Assembly: GCF_013307435.2 (NCBI RefSeq)
Contig: NZ_CP102845.1
Location: 1,674,001 to 1,738,000 of the forward strand
DNA length: 64,000 bases
DNA from: Microvirga terrae
Lineage (GTDB): Bacteria > Pseudomonadota > Alphaproteobacteria > Rhizobiales > Beijerinckiaceae
Direction of reading: 5' to 3'
Shown here: piece by piece, positions 41,434-50,149 of the stretch
How positions within the stretch are numbered: the first letter of the stretch is position 1
Layout: the number at the start of each line of letters is the position of its first letter
Notes under the pieces: model-generated
Databases searched by the model: none
Told to the model about the DNA's origin: nothing
Seen by the model: the letters and a program-made list of their open reading frames with translations, nothing else
Translations under genes and position numbers: made by a program

Positions 41434-42267
41434 ATGACCTTTACCCGAGCCGATGCACTCGACGTCGCGCATATCCTCAGGACGACGGCTCAGGCCGAGA
41501 TTCTGCCGCGGTTCCGCAACCTGTCTGCTGACGCCATCCGGACCAAGTCTTCGCAGCTCGACCTCGTGACGGATGCCGACGAGGCCGCCGAGCGCGTCAT
41601 CGAAGCCGAGCTCCTGCGCCGGTTCCCGGGAGCTCTGGTCATCGGCGAGGAGGGCGTGAGTCGCAACGCGAGCCTGCTCGACGGGCTCGGTGACGCTGAC
41701 CTCGCGTTCATTCTCGATCCCGTCGACGGCACGCTGAATTTCGCCTCCGGGCTGCCGCTCTTCGGTGTGATGGCCGCTGCGGTGATGAAGGGCGAGATCG
41801 TCGGCGGCGTGATCCTCGATCCGATCTCTGACGATTGGGCCATGGCGGTCCGCGGCGAAGGGGCGTGGATCCAGCGCCCGGACGGCAGCAGCAGCCCGCT
41901 TCAGGTTGCCGCACCGACGCCCCTGTCACAGATGGCGGGTAATGTCTCATGGCGTTATCTGCCCGAAGACCTCCGCCCTGTAGTGACGAGGAATCTGCCG
42001 AAGGTCGCGATGGCGGCCGATCTCCGCTGTGCGGCCCACACCTACCGCCAGACCGCGGCCGGCTACCTTCACTTCTCGTTCTCATCGAGCGTGATGCCGT
42101 GGGATCATGCAGCTGGATGGCTGATTCATCAGGAGGCTGGCGGCTACACGGCGCATTTCGACGGTTCGCCTTACCGTCCCGTGAATCGCAGCGGCGGTCT
42201 CATCAGCGCGCCGGACAGGGAAAGCTGGCAGGCCATTCGCGACGCGCTCCTGCCGCCTCAGGCCTGA
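41434..42267 (+). CDS. Inositol monophosphatase-family phosphatase
   Basis: 277-aa Mg-dependent phosphatase. Metal-binding motifs are in place: LDLVTDADEAAE, VIGEEGV, ILDPVDGTLNFASGLP and the C-terminal MPWDHAAGWLIHQEAGG. Members act on inositol phosphate, histidinol phosphate or PAP; the sequence does not decide. It ends convergently, overlapping the stop of the DauR-type regulator by 10 bp. Confidence 0.9.
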   Translation: MTFTRADALDVAHILRTTAQAEILPRFRNLSADAIRTKSSQLDLVTDADEAAERVIEAELLRRFPGALVIGEEGVSRNASLLDGLGDADLAFILDPVDGTLNFASGLPLFGVMAAAVMKGEIVGGVILDPISDDWAMAVRGEGAWIQRPDGSSSPLQVAAPTPLSQMAGNVSWRYLPEDLRPVVTRNLPKVAMAADLRCAAHTYRQTAAGYLHFSFSSSVMPWDHAAGWLIHQEAGGYTAHFDGSPYRPVNRSGGLISAPDRESWQAIRDALLPPQA

Positions 42268-42899
42268 TCCTTCTTGAGGTAGTTGTAGACCGTGGCACGG
42301 CCGAGACCGAGCACGCGGGAGATATAGGCCGCCGCGTTGCGCCCGCCGAACGCTCCGTCACCGGCCAGATCCGCGACGAGCTGCTGCTTCTGTGCGCGGC
42401 TCATCTCGGTGATGGTGAGACCGCGCGCGCGAGTCCAGGACTGGATGTACTCGTTGATCCGTTCATGCCAGTCCTCCTTGAATAGCGAGGCTGGCTTCTC
42501 GGGTGATTGCGGCACGGCGACGAGCGCATTCAGCGTCTGCATGACGGCATGGAAGTGCGAGACGTCCACATTGATGCACAGGATACCGATGGACTTCCCG
42601 TTCGTGCGCAGGACGGCGCTGACAGATTTGATGCGCCGGCCGTCCCAGTTCACTTTCTCATAGGGCCCAATGATGATGTCGGACGGTTTGAAGTCGATCT
42701 CGTGGAGAAGGGACGGCTCGCCGAGTTCCCGCTTGGAGAACGGGTTGGAGAGATGCACCACGGTCTCGGTCGCGAGATCGTGGAGCACGACTTCCGCGTA
42801 GGGCTGGAAGAGAAGGGCGATGGCGTCGCAGACCGGCGCATAGCTCGCCAGCTCAGGTGTGAGCGCCACTGCGTCGCTCGCCTTGCTCGCGCGGCTCAT
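42258..42899 (-). CDS. YheO/DauR-type transcriptional regulator (PAS + HTH)
   Basis: 213-aa regulator. The N-terminal PAS-like YheO domain (about 20-135: PVCDAIALLFQPYAEVVLHD, SVSAVLRTNGKSIGILCINV) is followed by a C-terminal helix-turn-helix of the DauR group (about 165-210: AAAYISRVLGLGRATVYNYL). DauR itself represses D-arginine catabolism in Pseudomonas; the ligand here is unknown. Its start overlaps the aminotransferase stop by 4 nt, and the pair faces a second aminotransferase operon across a palindrome, so it is the probable regulator of this cluster. Confidence 0.9.
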   Translation of the reverse strand: MSRASKASDAVALTPELASYAPVCDAIALLFQPYAEVVLHDLATETVVHLSNPFSKRELGEPSLLHEIDFKPSDIIIGPYEKVNWDGRRIKSVSAVLRTNGKSIGILCINVDVSHFHAVMQTLNALVAVPQSPEKPASLFKEDWHERINEYIQSWTRARGLTITEMSRAQKQQLVADLAGDGAFGGRNAAAYISRVLGLGRATVYNYLKKDQA

Positions 42900-44011
42900 C
42901 TGTTCTGTGCGCGCACGAAAGCCGCGAGCCTTTCCAAGCCGGCTTCCAGATGATGGGCGGGAGCTCCGATGCCGACCCGGATGTAGTGATCCATGCCATA
43001 GACGTCACCCGGCAGGAGCATGATGCCGCGCTCTTCGCGCAGGCGGTGCACCAACTCGGTCGAATTCATCGGCATGGCATAGCGGACGAAGGCCATTCCG
43101 CCGGCCTTGGGTGACACGAAGGAGAACAGGTCGTTGTTGTGATCGACCCAGCGCTGCAGCAGCGCGAGGTTCTCGCGCAGGATGCGCTTGCTGCGGGCGA
43201 GGATCTCCTGGCGCTTGGCGGGCTGCACGGCGATCTCCGCCACGAACTCGCTCACGGCGCCTGTCGTGATTGACGTGTAGTCTTTGCGCTGCCAGGACGC
43301 GTAGATCTCCTGAGCTGGTCCGACCAGCCAGCCGATGCGCAGGCCCGGAAGCGCCATGGCCTTCGACAATCCACTCGTGATAATCGCTTTCTCGTAGAGA
43401 TCCGCGAAGCTCGGAGGCTCGTCCTGGTCTAGCTCCGCGCCCTTGTAGACCTCGTCAGCGTGGAGGTAAATGCCGTGTTGGCGCGCGATCGCCACGAGGC
43501 CATCCATCGTCTCGCGGGACAGGACGGCCCCGGTCGGGTTGTTGGGATTGCAGATGGTCATCATCTTCGTGTGGCTGGAAATCGCCTTGCGGACGTCGTC
43601 GAGGTCCGGGGTCCAGCCGAGCTCCTCGCGAAGCAGGACCTCCTTGACGGTGACGCCGATGGCGCGGGCCCAACCCCAGATCTGCAGATAGTTCGGGACG
43701 AAGACCACGAGTTCGTCGCCGGGCTCCAGCACGGACATCACGAGGAGAAAATTCGCCTCTGCCGAGCCATTGGTGACGATCACGTGGTCCGGGTTGCGGT
43801 TTGGATGGAGATTGGCGATCGCCCGCCGCAGCTCCACGCGGCCGTTCGTCCAGCCATAGCCCAGTTCCACGTCGAGCACCTGGGCCTGCTGCTCCGGGGT
43901 CAAAAGTTCGCGCAGCGAATAAGGAAGTACGCCGCTGTCGGACAGGTTGTACTCAACCGTGTTCTCATAGAGCGACTGGATGCGCTCGAGCGTGAACTCT
44001 TCGATCTTCAT
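42896..44011 (-). CDS. Class I/II PLP-dependent aminotransferase (copy 1)
   Basis: About 371-aa fold-type I aminotransferase. PLP-lysine segment TSGLSKAMALPGLRIGW, cofactor Asn in CNPNNPTGAVLS, Asp-Tyr in HADEVYKGAEL, and substrate-carboxylate Arg near YIRVGIGAP. GYGWTNGRVELRRAIA is the start of the large domain. The ATG at 44011 has GGGGA upstream; ATG 44017 is an alternative. It is a paralogue of the gene at 44188 (shared LYENxVExNL opening) but divergently transcribed. The amino donor is unknown. Confidence 0.9.
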   Translation of the reverse strand: MKIEEFTLERIQSLYENTVEYNLSDSGVLPYSLRELLTPEQQAQVLDVELGYGWTNGRVELRRAIANLHPNRNPDHVIVTNGSAEANFLLVMSVLEPGDELVVFVPNYLQIWGWARAIGVTVKEVLLREELGWTPDLDDVRKAISSHTKMMTICNPNNPTGAVLSRETMDGLVAIARQHGIYLHADEVYKGAELDQDEPPSFADLYEKAIITSGLSKAMALPGLRIGWLVGPAQEIYASWQRKDYTSITTGAVSEFVAEIAVQPAKRQEILARSKRILRENLALLQRWVDHNNDLFSFVSPKAGGMAFVRYAMPMNSTELVHRLREERGIMLLPGDVYGMDHYIRVGIGAPAHHLEAGLERLAAFVRAQNR

Positions 44012-44059
44012 GGCCATCCCCGCACTGCAAAGCAACGTACCGGGTCTGTAGCATCAGGC

Positions 44060-44081
44060 TTTTGGACTTCATAGTCCAAAA
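44060..44081. promoter_or_regulatory. Perfect palindrome between divergent aminotransferase operons
   Basis: TTTTGGAC (44060-44067) and its exact complement GTCCAAAA (44074-44081) flank a 6-nt spacer. A further TGGACTT half-site follows directly at 44082-44088. It lies in the 176-nt divergent gap and is the natural operator candidate for the DauR-type regulator. Confidence 0.65.
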
Positions 44082-44187
44082 TGGACTTGACTGTTTAATT
44101 GCTTGGCTGCCATGGTCCGGTCTCCCGAATGCGCGCCTGAGATCCGCTGCATCCGGAGTTTCTTCCTCATCCCGAATGGAGCCTTGA

Positions 44188-45300
44188 GTGCAGTTCGATA
44201 CCTTCCTGATGGAGCGGAACCAGACGCTGTACGAGAACGGTGTCGAGATCAATCTGACGGAAAGCGGGGTCCATCCCTGCACCATCGAGGAGATCTTGCC
44301 GGCCGATCACGCGCAGGCGCTGCTGCGCCAGCCGCTCGGCTACGGCTGGACGGACGGGAGGCCGGATCTCAGGGCCGCCATCGCCAACTGGTATCCGGGC
44401 GCCTCGGCGTCCAACGTTCTGGTGACCAACGGATCGTCGGAGGCGACGATGATCGCCCTGATGGCGCTGGTCGATCCAGGCGACAAGGTGCTCTTCGCGG
44501 TTCCCAACTTCATGCAGGTGGATGGACTCGGGCGGGCCCTGGGCATGTCCATCGAGCGCCTTCCCCTTCTCGCCGATCACGGCTGGCAGATCGATCCGGA
44601 AGGTCTGGGTGCCGCCATGGACGGCGTGAAGCTGATCTGCGTCACCAATCCCGGCAACCCGACCGGTGTGGTCCTGTCGTCCCGGAGCCGCGATGCGCTG
44701 CTGGCGGCCGCGCAGAAGGCGGGCGCGTGGCTGATGGTCGACGAGATCTATCGGGGCGGCGAGATCGACGGGGCGGAGACGGAGACATTCTACGGGGGCT
44801 ATTCCCGCGTCATCGTCACCAGCAGCCTGTCCAAGTCTTTCGCCTGTCCGGGCCTGCGTCTCGGCTGGATCGTCGGGCCGGAGGGCGTCGTCGAAGAGGC
44901 GGCCAAGCGGCAGGACTACACGACGATCGGCAGCGGGATCCTGAGCCAGATCCTGGGGGCGGCCGTTATGGAGCCAGGGAATCGCGAGCGCATCCTGGCG
45001 CGAGGGCGGACCCTCCTGCGCGCGAACGCCGACATCGTAGAGGGCTGGGTCGAGAAGCGGAACCGCTGGTCCTGGCAGCGTCCTGCGGCGGGCGGCATGG
45101 CGTTCCTGCACTACGATTTCGACATGCCGTCCGAAGAGTTGTCGAACAGGCTGCGGGAAGAGGAAAGCGTCTTCGTGGTGGCCGGGGCCTGGTTCGGAAT
45201 CGAGCGCCACATCCGTCTCAGCATCGGCGTAAAGACCGAGGATCTGGTCGAGGGGCTGGCTCGCCTCGACGCGTTTCTCGTCCGCCACGGTCTAGGGTAG
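44188..45300 (+). CDS. Class I/II PLP-dependent aminotransferase (copy 2)
   Basis: 370-aa fold-type I aminotransferase, paralogue of the divergent copy. PLP-lysine segment TSSLSKSFACPGLRLGW, TNPGNPTGVVLS, VDEIYRGGEI and HIRLSIGV. GTG start with GGAG 6 nt upstream; the coordinate is set by reading frame from the stop at 45300. It heads a four-gene operon (aminotransferase, M20 hydrolase, dehydratase, cyclodeaminase-fold enzyme), which suggests transamination is one step of a dedicated amino-acid pathway. Confidence 0.9.
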   Translation: MQFDTFLMERNQTLYENGVEINLTESGVHPCTIEEILPADHAQALLRQPLGYGWTDGRPDLRAAIANWYPGASASNVLVTNGSSEATMIALMALVDPGDKVLFAVPNFMQVDGLGRALGMSIERLPLLADHGWQIDPEGLGAAMDGVKLICVTNPGNPTGVVLSSRSRDALLAAAQKAGAWLMVDEIYRGGEIDGAETETFYGGYSRVIVTSSLSKSFACPGLRLGWIVGPEGVVEEAAKRQDYTTIGSGILSQILGAAVMEPGNRERILARGRTLLRANADIVEGWVEKRNRWSWQRPAAGGMAFLHYDFDMPSEELSNRLREEESVFVVAGAWFGIERHIRLSIGVKTEDLVEGLARLDAFLVRHGLG

Positions 45301-45312
45301 GGCCTACACGCG

Positions 45313-46710
45313 ATGCGGCGGAACGACCACTTGCTGCGAGCCGCGACGGATCTCCGCCGCCTCGTCGCTATTCCATCGGTGAGCGCGCGGGCTCAGAATC
45401 TGCCCGAATGCGCCGAGGCCGTGCGCGATCTCCTCGACGGCGCCGGCTTTCAGACCGAGATCCATCCCGGCGGGATCGGCCCCTTCGTAGTCGGCGAGAT
45501 CGGCGAGGGGCCTTTGTCCGTAATGGTTTACAACCACTACGACGTGCAGCCGGAGGATCCGCTGCCCTTGTGGGACAGCCCTCCGTTCGAGCTGAGCGAA
45601 CGCGGCGGGCGCTGGTACGGACGGGGTGTCGCCGACGACAAGGGCGAGTTCGTCAGCCGCCTCGAGGGCTGGCGCCTGTTCCGGGAACGGTATCCCGAGC
45701 CTTTGCCCTTCAAGCTCATCTGGCTGGTCGACGGCGAGGAGGAGATCGGCAGCCCGTCGCTCGAAGCATTCCTGAAGGCTCGCTTCCAGGACGAGAAGGT
45801 CGATGTCTGCTGGTGGGAATACGGCGAGATCGACTCGAGCGGCCGGCCCATCATCCTGTGCGGCTTCAAGGGCGTGATGGCCGTCGAGCTGCGCTGCCGG
45901 ACCGCGACGGCCGACCTGCATTCGAGCTTGGGCGTGATCTTCGACAACCCCCTTTGGCGGCTTGCCGCCGCGACCGCTTCCCTGCGCGACAATGCGGGCC
46001 GCGTTCTGATCGACGGGTTCTATGATGCGATCCGGCACCCCGCACAGGAGGAGCGGAGGCTCGCCGGCACGCCGCCGTTCTCGTTTCGCAGCCTCGTTCA
46101 GGCGACCGGCGGGCAGCGGGTTCTCCAGGGCATCGACGAGGAGAATTTCTACACGGCTTTGAATTTCTCCCCATGCATGAACGTCAATGGCTTTTCCGGC
46201 GGCTATACGGGCGAGGGAGCCAAGACGGTCGTGCCGGCGCAAGGCTTGGTCAAAGTCGACTTCCGCCTCGTTCCCGACCAGGATCCGCAGCAGATCGTGG
46301 GTCTTCTGCGCGCGCATCTCGACCGGCATGGCTTCGACGACGTCGAGCTCATCGTTCACGATGCCAACGTGAAGCCTATTCGATCGTCGACCAATCACTG
46401 GTTCATCCAAGACGCGAAGACAATCCTGGAGGAACACTTCGGGCAACCTGTCATCGTGCAGCCGAGTTCGCCGGCCTCCGGCACGGCTCATCCTTTTGTC
46501 GAGCAGCTCGGCGCGAGTATCGTCGGCATCGGCATCACCCATCATGGGGCGATGCTCCACTCGCCGAACGAGAACATCATCATCAGCCAGTTCGAAGCCA
46601 TGATCGAATGCTCTGCCGCGCTCTTCCAAACGATCGCCGAGCGAGCGGCGGGACAGAGGCCGATCCCTGCGGCGAGTTCCGTCGAGTCGTCGAATGAGGT
46701 GACGCCATGA
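45313..46710 (+). CDS. M20-family metallohydrolase
   Basis: 465-aa M20 hydrolase. Ligand segments: His in VYNHYDVQP, Asp in GVADDKGEFV, Glu pair in VDGEEEIGSPSL, and the late His in AMLHSPNENIII. The fourth ligand region reads WWEYGEIDSSG, where the 4715-6103 paralogue has CDTD, so substrate or metal use may differ. It starts 12 nt after aminotransferase 2 and overlaps the dehydratase gene by 4 nt. In this context it may release an amino acid from an N-acyl or dipeptide precursor. Confidence 0.9.
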   Translation: MRRNDHLLRAATDLRRLVAIPSVSARAQNLPECAEAVRDLLDGAGFQTEIHPGGIGPFVVGEIGEGPLSVMVYNHYDVQPEDPLPLWDSPPFELSERGGRWYGRGVADDKGEFVSRLEGWRLFRERYPEPLPFKLIWLVDGEEEIGSPSLEAFLKARFQDEKVDVCWWEYGEIDSSGRPIILCGFKGVMAVELRCRTATADLHSSLGVIFDNPLWRLAAATASLRDNAGRVLIDGFYDAIRHPAQEERRLAGTPPFSFRSLVQATGGQRVLQGIDEENFYTALNFSPCMNVNGFSGGYTGEGAKTVVPAQGLVKVDFRLVPDQDPQQIVGLLRAHLDRHGFDDVELIVHDANVKPIRSSTNHWFIQDAKTILEEHFGQPVIVQPSSPASGTAHPFVEQLGASIVGIGITHHGAMLHSPNENIIISQFEAMIECSAALFQTIAERAAGQRPIPAASSVESSNEVTP

Positions 46711-47669
46711 ACAGCATCGTTCTCGAAACCGCCGCGCGGTCGGTCCAGGCGCGCCGGCGCATCCGACCGCACATCTTCGAAACGCCTCTGCTGCCGTCCC
46801 GTCAGATCGGCCGCGAGACCGGATCCTCCGTGTACTTCAAGGCCGAGAACTTTCAGCTCACCGGATCCTTCAAGATTCGGGGTGCCGCGAGCAAGATGAC
46901 ATCGCTCGGACTCGACCGTGGCGTCATCACAGCCTCGTCCGGCAATCACGGCATCGCAACGGCGCAGGCGGCGAGTTCCATCGGGCAGGTCTTGACTGTC
47001 GTCCTGCCTGAGACGGTTTCGCAAGCGAAGCTCGAGCGGATCCGCTCCTTCAACGTCAATGTTATCCTGCATGGTGCCGAGAGCGGGCTGGCAGAACTGC
47101 ACGCCCAGCAGGAGGCAGCCTCCCACGGCCTGGTCTATGTCTCTCCCTATAACGATCCCGAGGTCGTGGCCGGGCAGGGCTCTATCGGACTGGAGCTCCT
47201 CGAGCAGGCTGACAGCATCGACAACGTCTTTGTCTCTATGGGAGGCGGAGGCCTGATCGGCGGCATCGGATCCGTGCTCAAGAGTTTCAGCCTGCGCACG
47301 CGGATCTTCGGCGTAGCGGCTCAGAACTCGGCGGCTCTCGCTGCGGCCATCGAGGCGGGACGTGTCGTCGAAACGGAGCATCTGGATACGCTTGCCGACG
47401 GCGTGGCCGGCGGTATGGACGAGGACAGCATCACGCTGCCGCTTGCGCTCTCCGTGATCGACGGAGTCGTGGCATGCACGGAAGCCGAGATCGCCGGAGC
47501 TCTTCGGGATCTGGCCTTCAAGGAGAACCAGATCGTCGAAGGCGCCGCGGCCCTTGCTCTTGCCGGGTTTCTCAAGGTTGCGGAGCGCTGCAGGGGGCAG
47601 ACCAACATCGTGGTTCTCTGCGGGGCCAATTTCGACCGCGAGAAGATCTTCTCCATTCTGAACGATTAG
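46707..47669 (+). CDS. PLP-dependent threonine/serine dehydratase-fold enzyme (EutB/BhcB-like)
   Basis: 320-aa fold-type II PLP enzyme. Schiff-base Lys56 in LTGSFKIRGA, substrate loop SSGNHGIA, and the glycine phosphate loop MGGGGLIGGI are intact. No C-terminal ACT domain, so it is catabolic rather than biosynthetic. The pairing with an ornithine-cyclodeaminase-fold gene is seen in hydroxyectoine utilisation (EutB/EutC) and in the beta-hydroxyaspartate cycle (BhcB dehydratase/BhcD iminosuccinate reductase). By analogy it probably dehydrates a beta-hydroxy amino acid to an imine; the substrate is not determined. Confidence 0.88.
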   Translation: MNSIVLETAARSVQARRRIRPHIFETPLLPSRQIGRETGSSVYFKAENFQLTGSFKIRGAASKMTSLGLDRGVITASSGNHGIATAQAASSIGQVLTVVLPETVSQAKLERIRSFNVNVILHGAESGLAELHAQQEAASHGLVYVSPYNDPEVVAGQGSIGLELLEQADSIDNVFVSMGGGGLIGGIGSVLKSFSLRTRIFGVAAQNSAALAAAIEAGRVVETEHLDTLADGVAGGMDEDSITLPLALSVIDGVVACTEAEIAGALRDLAFKENQIVEGAAALALAGFLKVAERCRGQTNIVVLCGANFDREKIFSILND

Positions 47670-47682
47670 AACTGGAAGCGCC

Positions 47683-48639
47683 ATGGCGCCTGCATCCCGC
47701 ATCACCTTTCTCGAGCTTCCGCAGATCGAAGAGCGCCTCAAGGGGCTCGATCTGGTTGCCCTGATGGAAGAAGCTTTCGCGGCCTTCTCGCGAGGCGAGG
47801 CGGTGGTGCCAGCGCCCGGTGAACTGCTTCTCGACGATCCGCCGGGCGAGGTGCACATCAAGTATGGGTATCTGACGTCAGGCGGCACTTACGTGATCAA
47901 GGTGGCCTCCGGGTTCTGGAACAATCCGGCGAAAGGCCTCAACAGCAGCGATGGTCTTCTCCTCATCTTCAGGAAAGAGACGGGAGAGCTCGCCGCGGTG
48001 CTCAACGATCGGGGACGTTTAACGGACCTGCGCACCGCCGCCGCCGGAGCGGTCGCGGCCAAACACCTGGCGCCCGCGAGAGTGGATGCCATCGGTGTAC
48101 TCGGTTGCGGCATTCAGGCCGAGCTGCAGGTGCAGGTGCTGCAAGCCGTTCGGCCCTGCCGCAACATTGTGATTTGGGGGCGAAACCCCAAGCATGCACT
48201 CGCTTATGCAGAGCGCATGCGGAGCAGGGATTTCTCTGTCGAGATTGCTCCATCTCCGTCAGAGGTAGCGTCCTGCTGCCGGCTGATCGTCACCGCAACC
48301 GCCAGTCCGTCACCGCTCCTGCGGTGGAGCGATTTGTATCCTGGGACCCACATCACGGCCATCGGCGCCGACAGCGCCGAAAAGCAGGAATTGGACGAAG
48401 CGATCATCCACAATGCCGACATCGTTGTAACGGACAGCAGGCGCCAGGCCGGGTCGCGGGGCGAGCTGGGACGGGCCTATGGCCCAGACGCGACTATGAG
48501 CAGAGTGCTGGAGATCGGCGAGATCATCATGGGCACGGCGCGGGGACGCGCGACGCCAGATCAGATTTCGGTTTCGACCTTCTCCGGATTGGCCGTTCAG
48601 GACATCGTGATGGCGTCGGCGGTTCTGCAGCAGCCCTAG
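47683..48639 (+). CDS. Ornithine cyclodeaminase/mu-crystallin-family enzyme (EutC/BhcD-like)
   Basis: 318-aa NAD(P)-dependent enzyme. N-terminal substrate region with VHIKYGYLTSGGTYVIKVAS, RLTDLRTAAAGAVAAKHLA, Rossmann motif IGVLGCGIQAELQVQVL, and ITAIGADSAEKQELDEAI. Family members act as cyclodeaminases, imine reductases or amino-acid dehydrogenases. Its position 13 nt after the dehydratase suggests it reduces the imine made there (inference, as for BhcD). It is the last gene of the operon; no terminator hairpin stands out. Confidence 0.88.
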   Translation: MAPASRITFLELPQIEERLKGLDLVALMEEAFAAFSRGEAVVPAPGELLLDDPPGEVHIKYGYLTSGGTYVIKVASGFWNNPAKGLNSSDGLLLIFRKETGELAAVLNDRGRLTDLRTAAAGAVAAKHLAPARVDAIGVLGCGIQAELQVQVLQAVRPCRNIVIWGRNPKHALAYAERMRSRDFSVEIAPSPSEVASCCRLIVTATASPSPLLRWSDLYPGTHITAIGADSAEKQELDEAIIHNADIVVTDSRRQAGSRGELGRAYGPDATMSRVLEIGEIIMGTARGRATPDQISVSTFSGLAVQDIVMASAVLQQP

Positions 48640-48655
48640 AGGCTGCGCGGACCGA

Positions 48656-49261
48656 TCAGCCGGTCAGTTCGATGCGGCCGATCAGGGCATCGATCTCGAT
48701 GATCTTCTTGAGCCGGCGCTTGCATTGCCTGTCGAGATACCAGGCTCTTCCGATGCTCAATCCTAGAAACGGCAGGGCCCAGACAATGCTGACCGCCTTC
48801 AGGAGAACCAAAGCAAGGAACGCAACAGAGAGGATCCAGGCCTCGATCCGCCCGAAGCCTTCCGTGAGTTCGTTCTTCACGAGCAGGTGCTGCCGCTCGA
48901 TCAGAAGCTGACCTCGCGCTCGGTCGAGCCTGTCCCGTTGCGCCATGGACGGGAGGGCGCTGCGTAGGGTTTCGAGAGAGCCCTTGATCTGCGTCAGGTG
49001 CGGTGCTCGTTCCGCCGTTTCGTGCTCGCGTGCAACTGGCACGAAGGCTGCGGTGATGCGGCGATAGAAGGCCACGAGCGCGGGCGGGTGATTGTCCTGC
49101 TCGGTCTGGACCCCGTCGGGAGGGAATCGGGCCGTGATGCGATTGCGGACGAAGGAGGTGAGCGAGGCGGCCTTTTCGTTCCGGGCCGTGCGTCCGAAGG
49201 AGTTCGCAACGTGTTCGGCGATAGCGGGTTCTACCGCAGCCCCGACTCTGTCCGTCGACAT
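48656..49261 (-). CDS. Hypothetical protein with C-terminal membrane hairpin
   Basis: About 201-aa protein: a soluble N-terminal region (about 1-130), then two adjacent hydrophobic segments (IEAWILSVAFLALVLLKAVS; IVWALPFLGLSIGRAWYL) and a basic helical tail (QCKRRLKKIIEIDALIGRIE). The ATG at 49261 has AAGGA at good spacing. No known domain recognised. Convergent with the amino-acid operon. Confidence 0.68.
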   Translation of the reverse strand: MSTDRVGAAVEPAIAEHVANSFGRTARNEKAASLTSFVRNRITARFPPDGVQTEQDNHPPALVAFYRRITAAFVPVAREHETAERAPHLTQIKGSLETLRSALPSMAQRDRLDRARGQLLIERQHLLVKNELTEGFGRIEAWILSVAFLALVLLKAVSIVWALPFLGLSIGRAWYLDRQCKRRLKKIIEIDALIGRIELTG

Positions 49262-49456
49262 CAACAGCTTCCTTCACGTCTGCGCCTGGGACAAGGATGC
49301 GCCGTGTCGTTGAGCCGATGGCTCAGGCCACTACACGTTCCCATTCCACTGCGGCTTTCCTCACCGTGAAGGAGTATGGTTAATGAACGGTTAAGCATGG
49401 CCCCGGTAACCGTGCGCCGGGGAGAGCCTGCGCCTCGCAGGGAGTTGCAGCCTGTA

Positions 49457-50035
49457 TCAGCGTTGTTCGTCCGAAAGCATGCCGGCGAGATCCTGCAAAA
49501 ACTTGATGGATGCGGGCGGGCGGCCCTCCTGTTCGGCGATCTTGATGATGTTGTTCAGGATGTGGGCGATTTCGCTCAGCTTGGCGACACGACCTGCCGA
49601 GAGAACGTGGAAAAAGGTCGAGAAGGCGACGGCGATGGCCTGATCGTGCTCTTCGAGGCGGCGGCACTGCTCCTTGAGCGCCTTGATGTCCCTTTCCTGA
49701 GCCGAAACGATCTCGACCAGGGTCAGCATCTGTTCGGCCAGGGTATCCACTGAAGCGTTCATATCGGATGGGCGTCCCAATTCTTCGATTCTGGTGAGAG
49801 GAAGCGGCTGAAAATCTGCGGCGACTTGGAGGCGGAGCGACTCGCCGACGGCGTGCAGCGCGGATGACAGGCGATCTGGTGCCTCCGATTGGGGGGCGAC
49901 GGTCGCGGATGGTGACGGACCAGGCACAGCCTCAGATTCATCCGCGGTGATCCTGGGCAGACCTGTCGCGCGGGTGAACCCGGACATCGCCTGTCGCACG
50001 AATCGACGCACCTTCACCTGAACATCGGCAATCAC
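49457..50035 (-). CDS. Hypothetical coiled-coil protein
   Basis: About 192-aa protein from GTG 50035 (the frame opens to 50137). The C-terminal half is a long helix or coiled coil (LAEQMLTLVEIVSAQERDIK, LKEQCRRLEEHDQAIAVAFS) followed by an amphipathic segment (IAHILNNIIKIAEQEG). No catalytic motif. It lies between an unknown membrane gene and serA, all on the minus strand, separated by more than 100 nt on each side. The start is uncertain. Confidence 0.6.
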   Translation of the reverse strand: MIADVQVKVRRFVRQAMSGFTRATGLPRITADESEAVPGPSPSATVAPQSEAPDRLSSALHAVGESLRLQVAADFQPLPLTRIEELGRPSDMNASVDTLAEQMLTLVEIVSAQERDIKALKEQCRRLEEHDQAIAVAFSTFFHVLSAGRVAKLSEIAHILNNIIKIAEQEGRPPASIKFLQDLAGMLSDEQR

Positions 50036-50149
50036 GATCCCACGTCTGCTCCCGCCAACCTGCACGCAGCCTCCTCGAGAGAAAGGCGCCTGACGGTACC
50101 ATGACTTCCGAGGAAATGCTTCAGGAAGCTCTCGCACGTGCGAGACAGG

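Noticed and set aside
44103..46025. 640-codon plus-strand open frame over aminotransferase 2 and the M20 gene
   Set aside because: Arg/Gly-rich shadow frame; the other frame contains intact PLP and M20 motifs.
42896..48639. Complete beta-hydroxyaspartate cycle cluster
   Set aside because: No BhcC-type aldolase and no IclR-type BhcR are present; the regulator is DauR-type. Only two folds match.
46707..48639. Complete ectoine/hydroxyectoine utilisation operon
   Set aside because: EutD (M24 hydrolase) and EutE-type deacetylase are absent, and there is no ectoine transporter or AsnC/GntR regulator.
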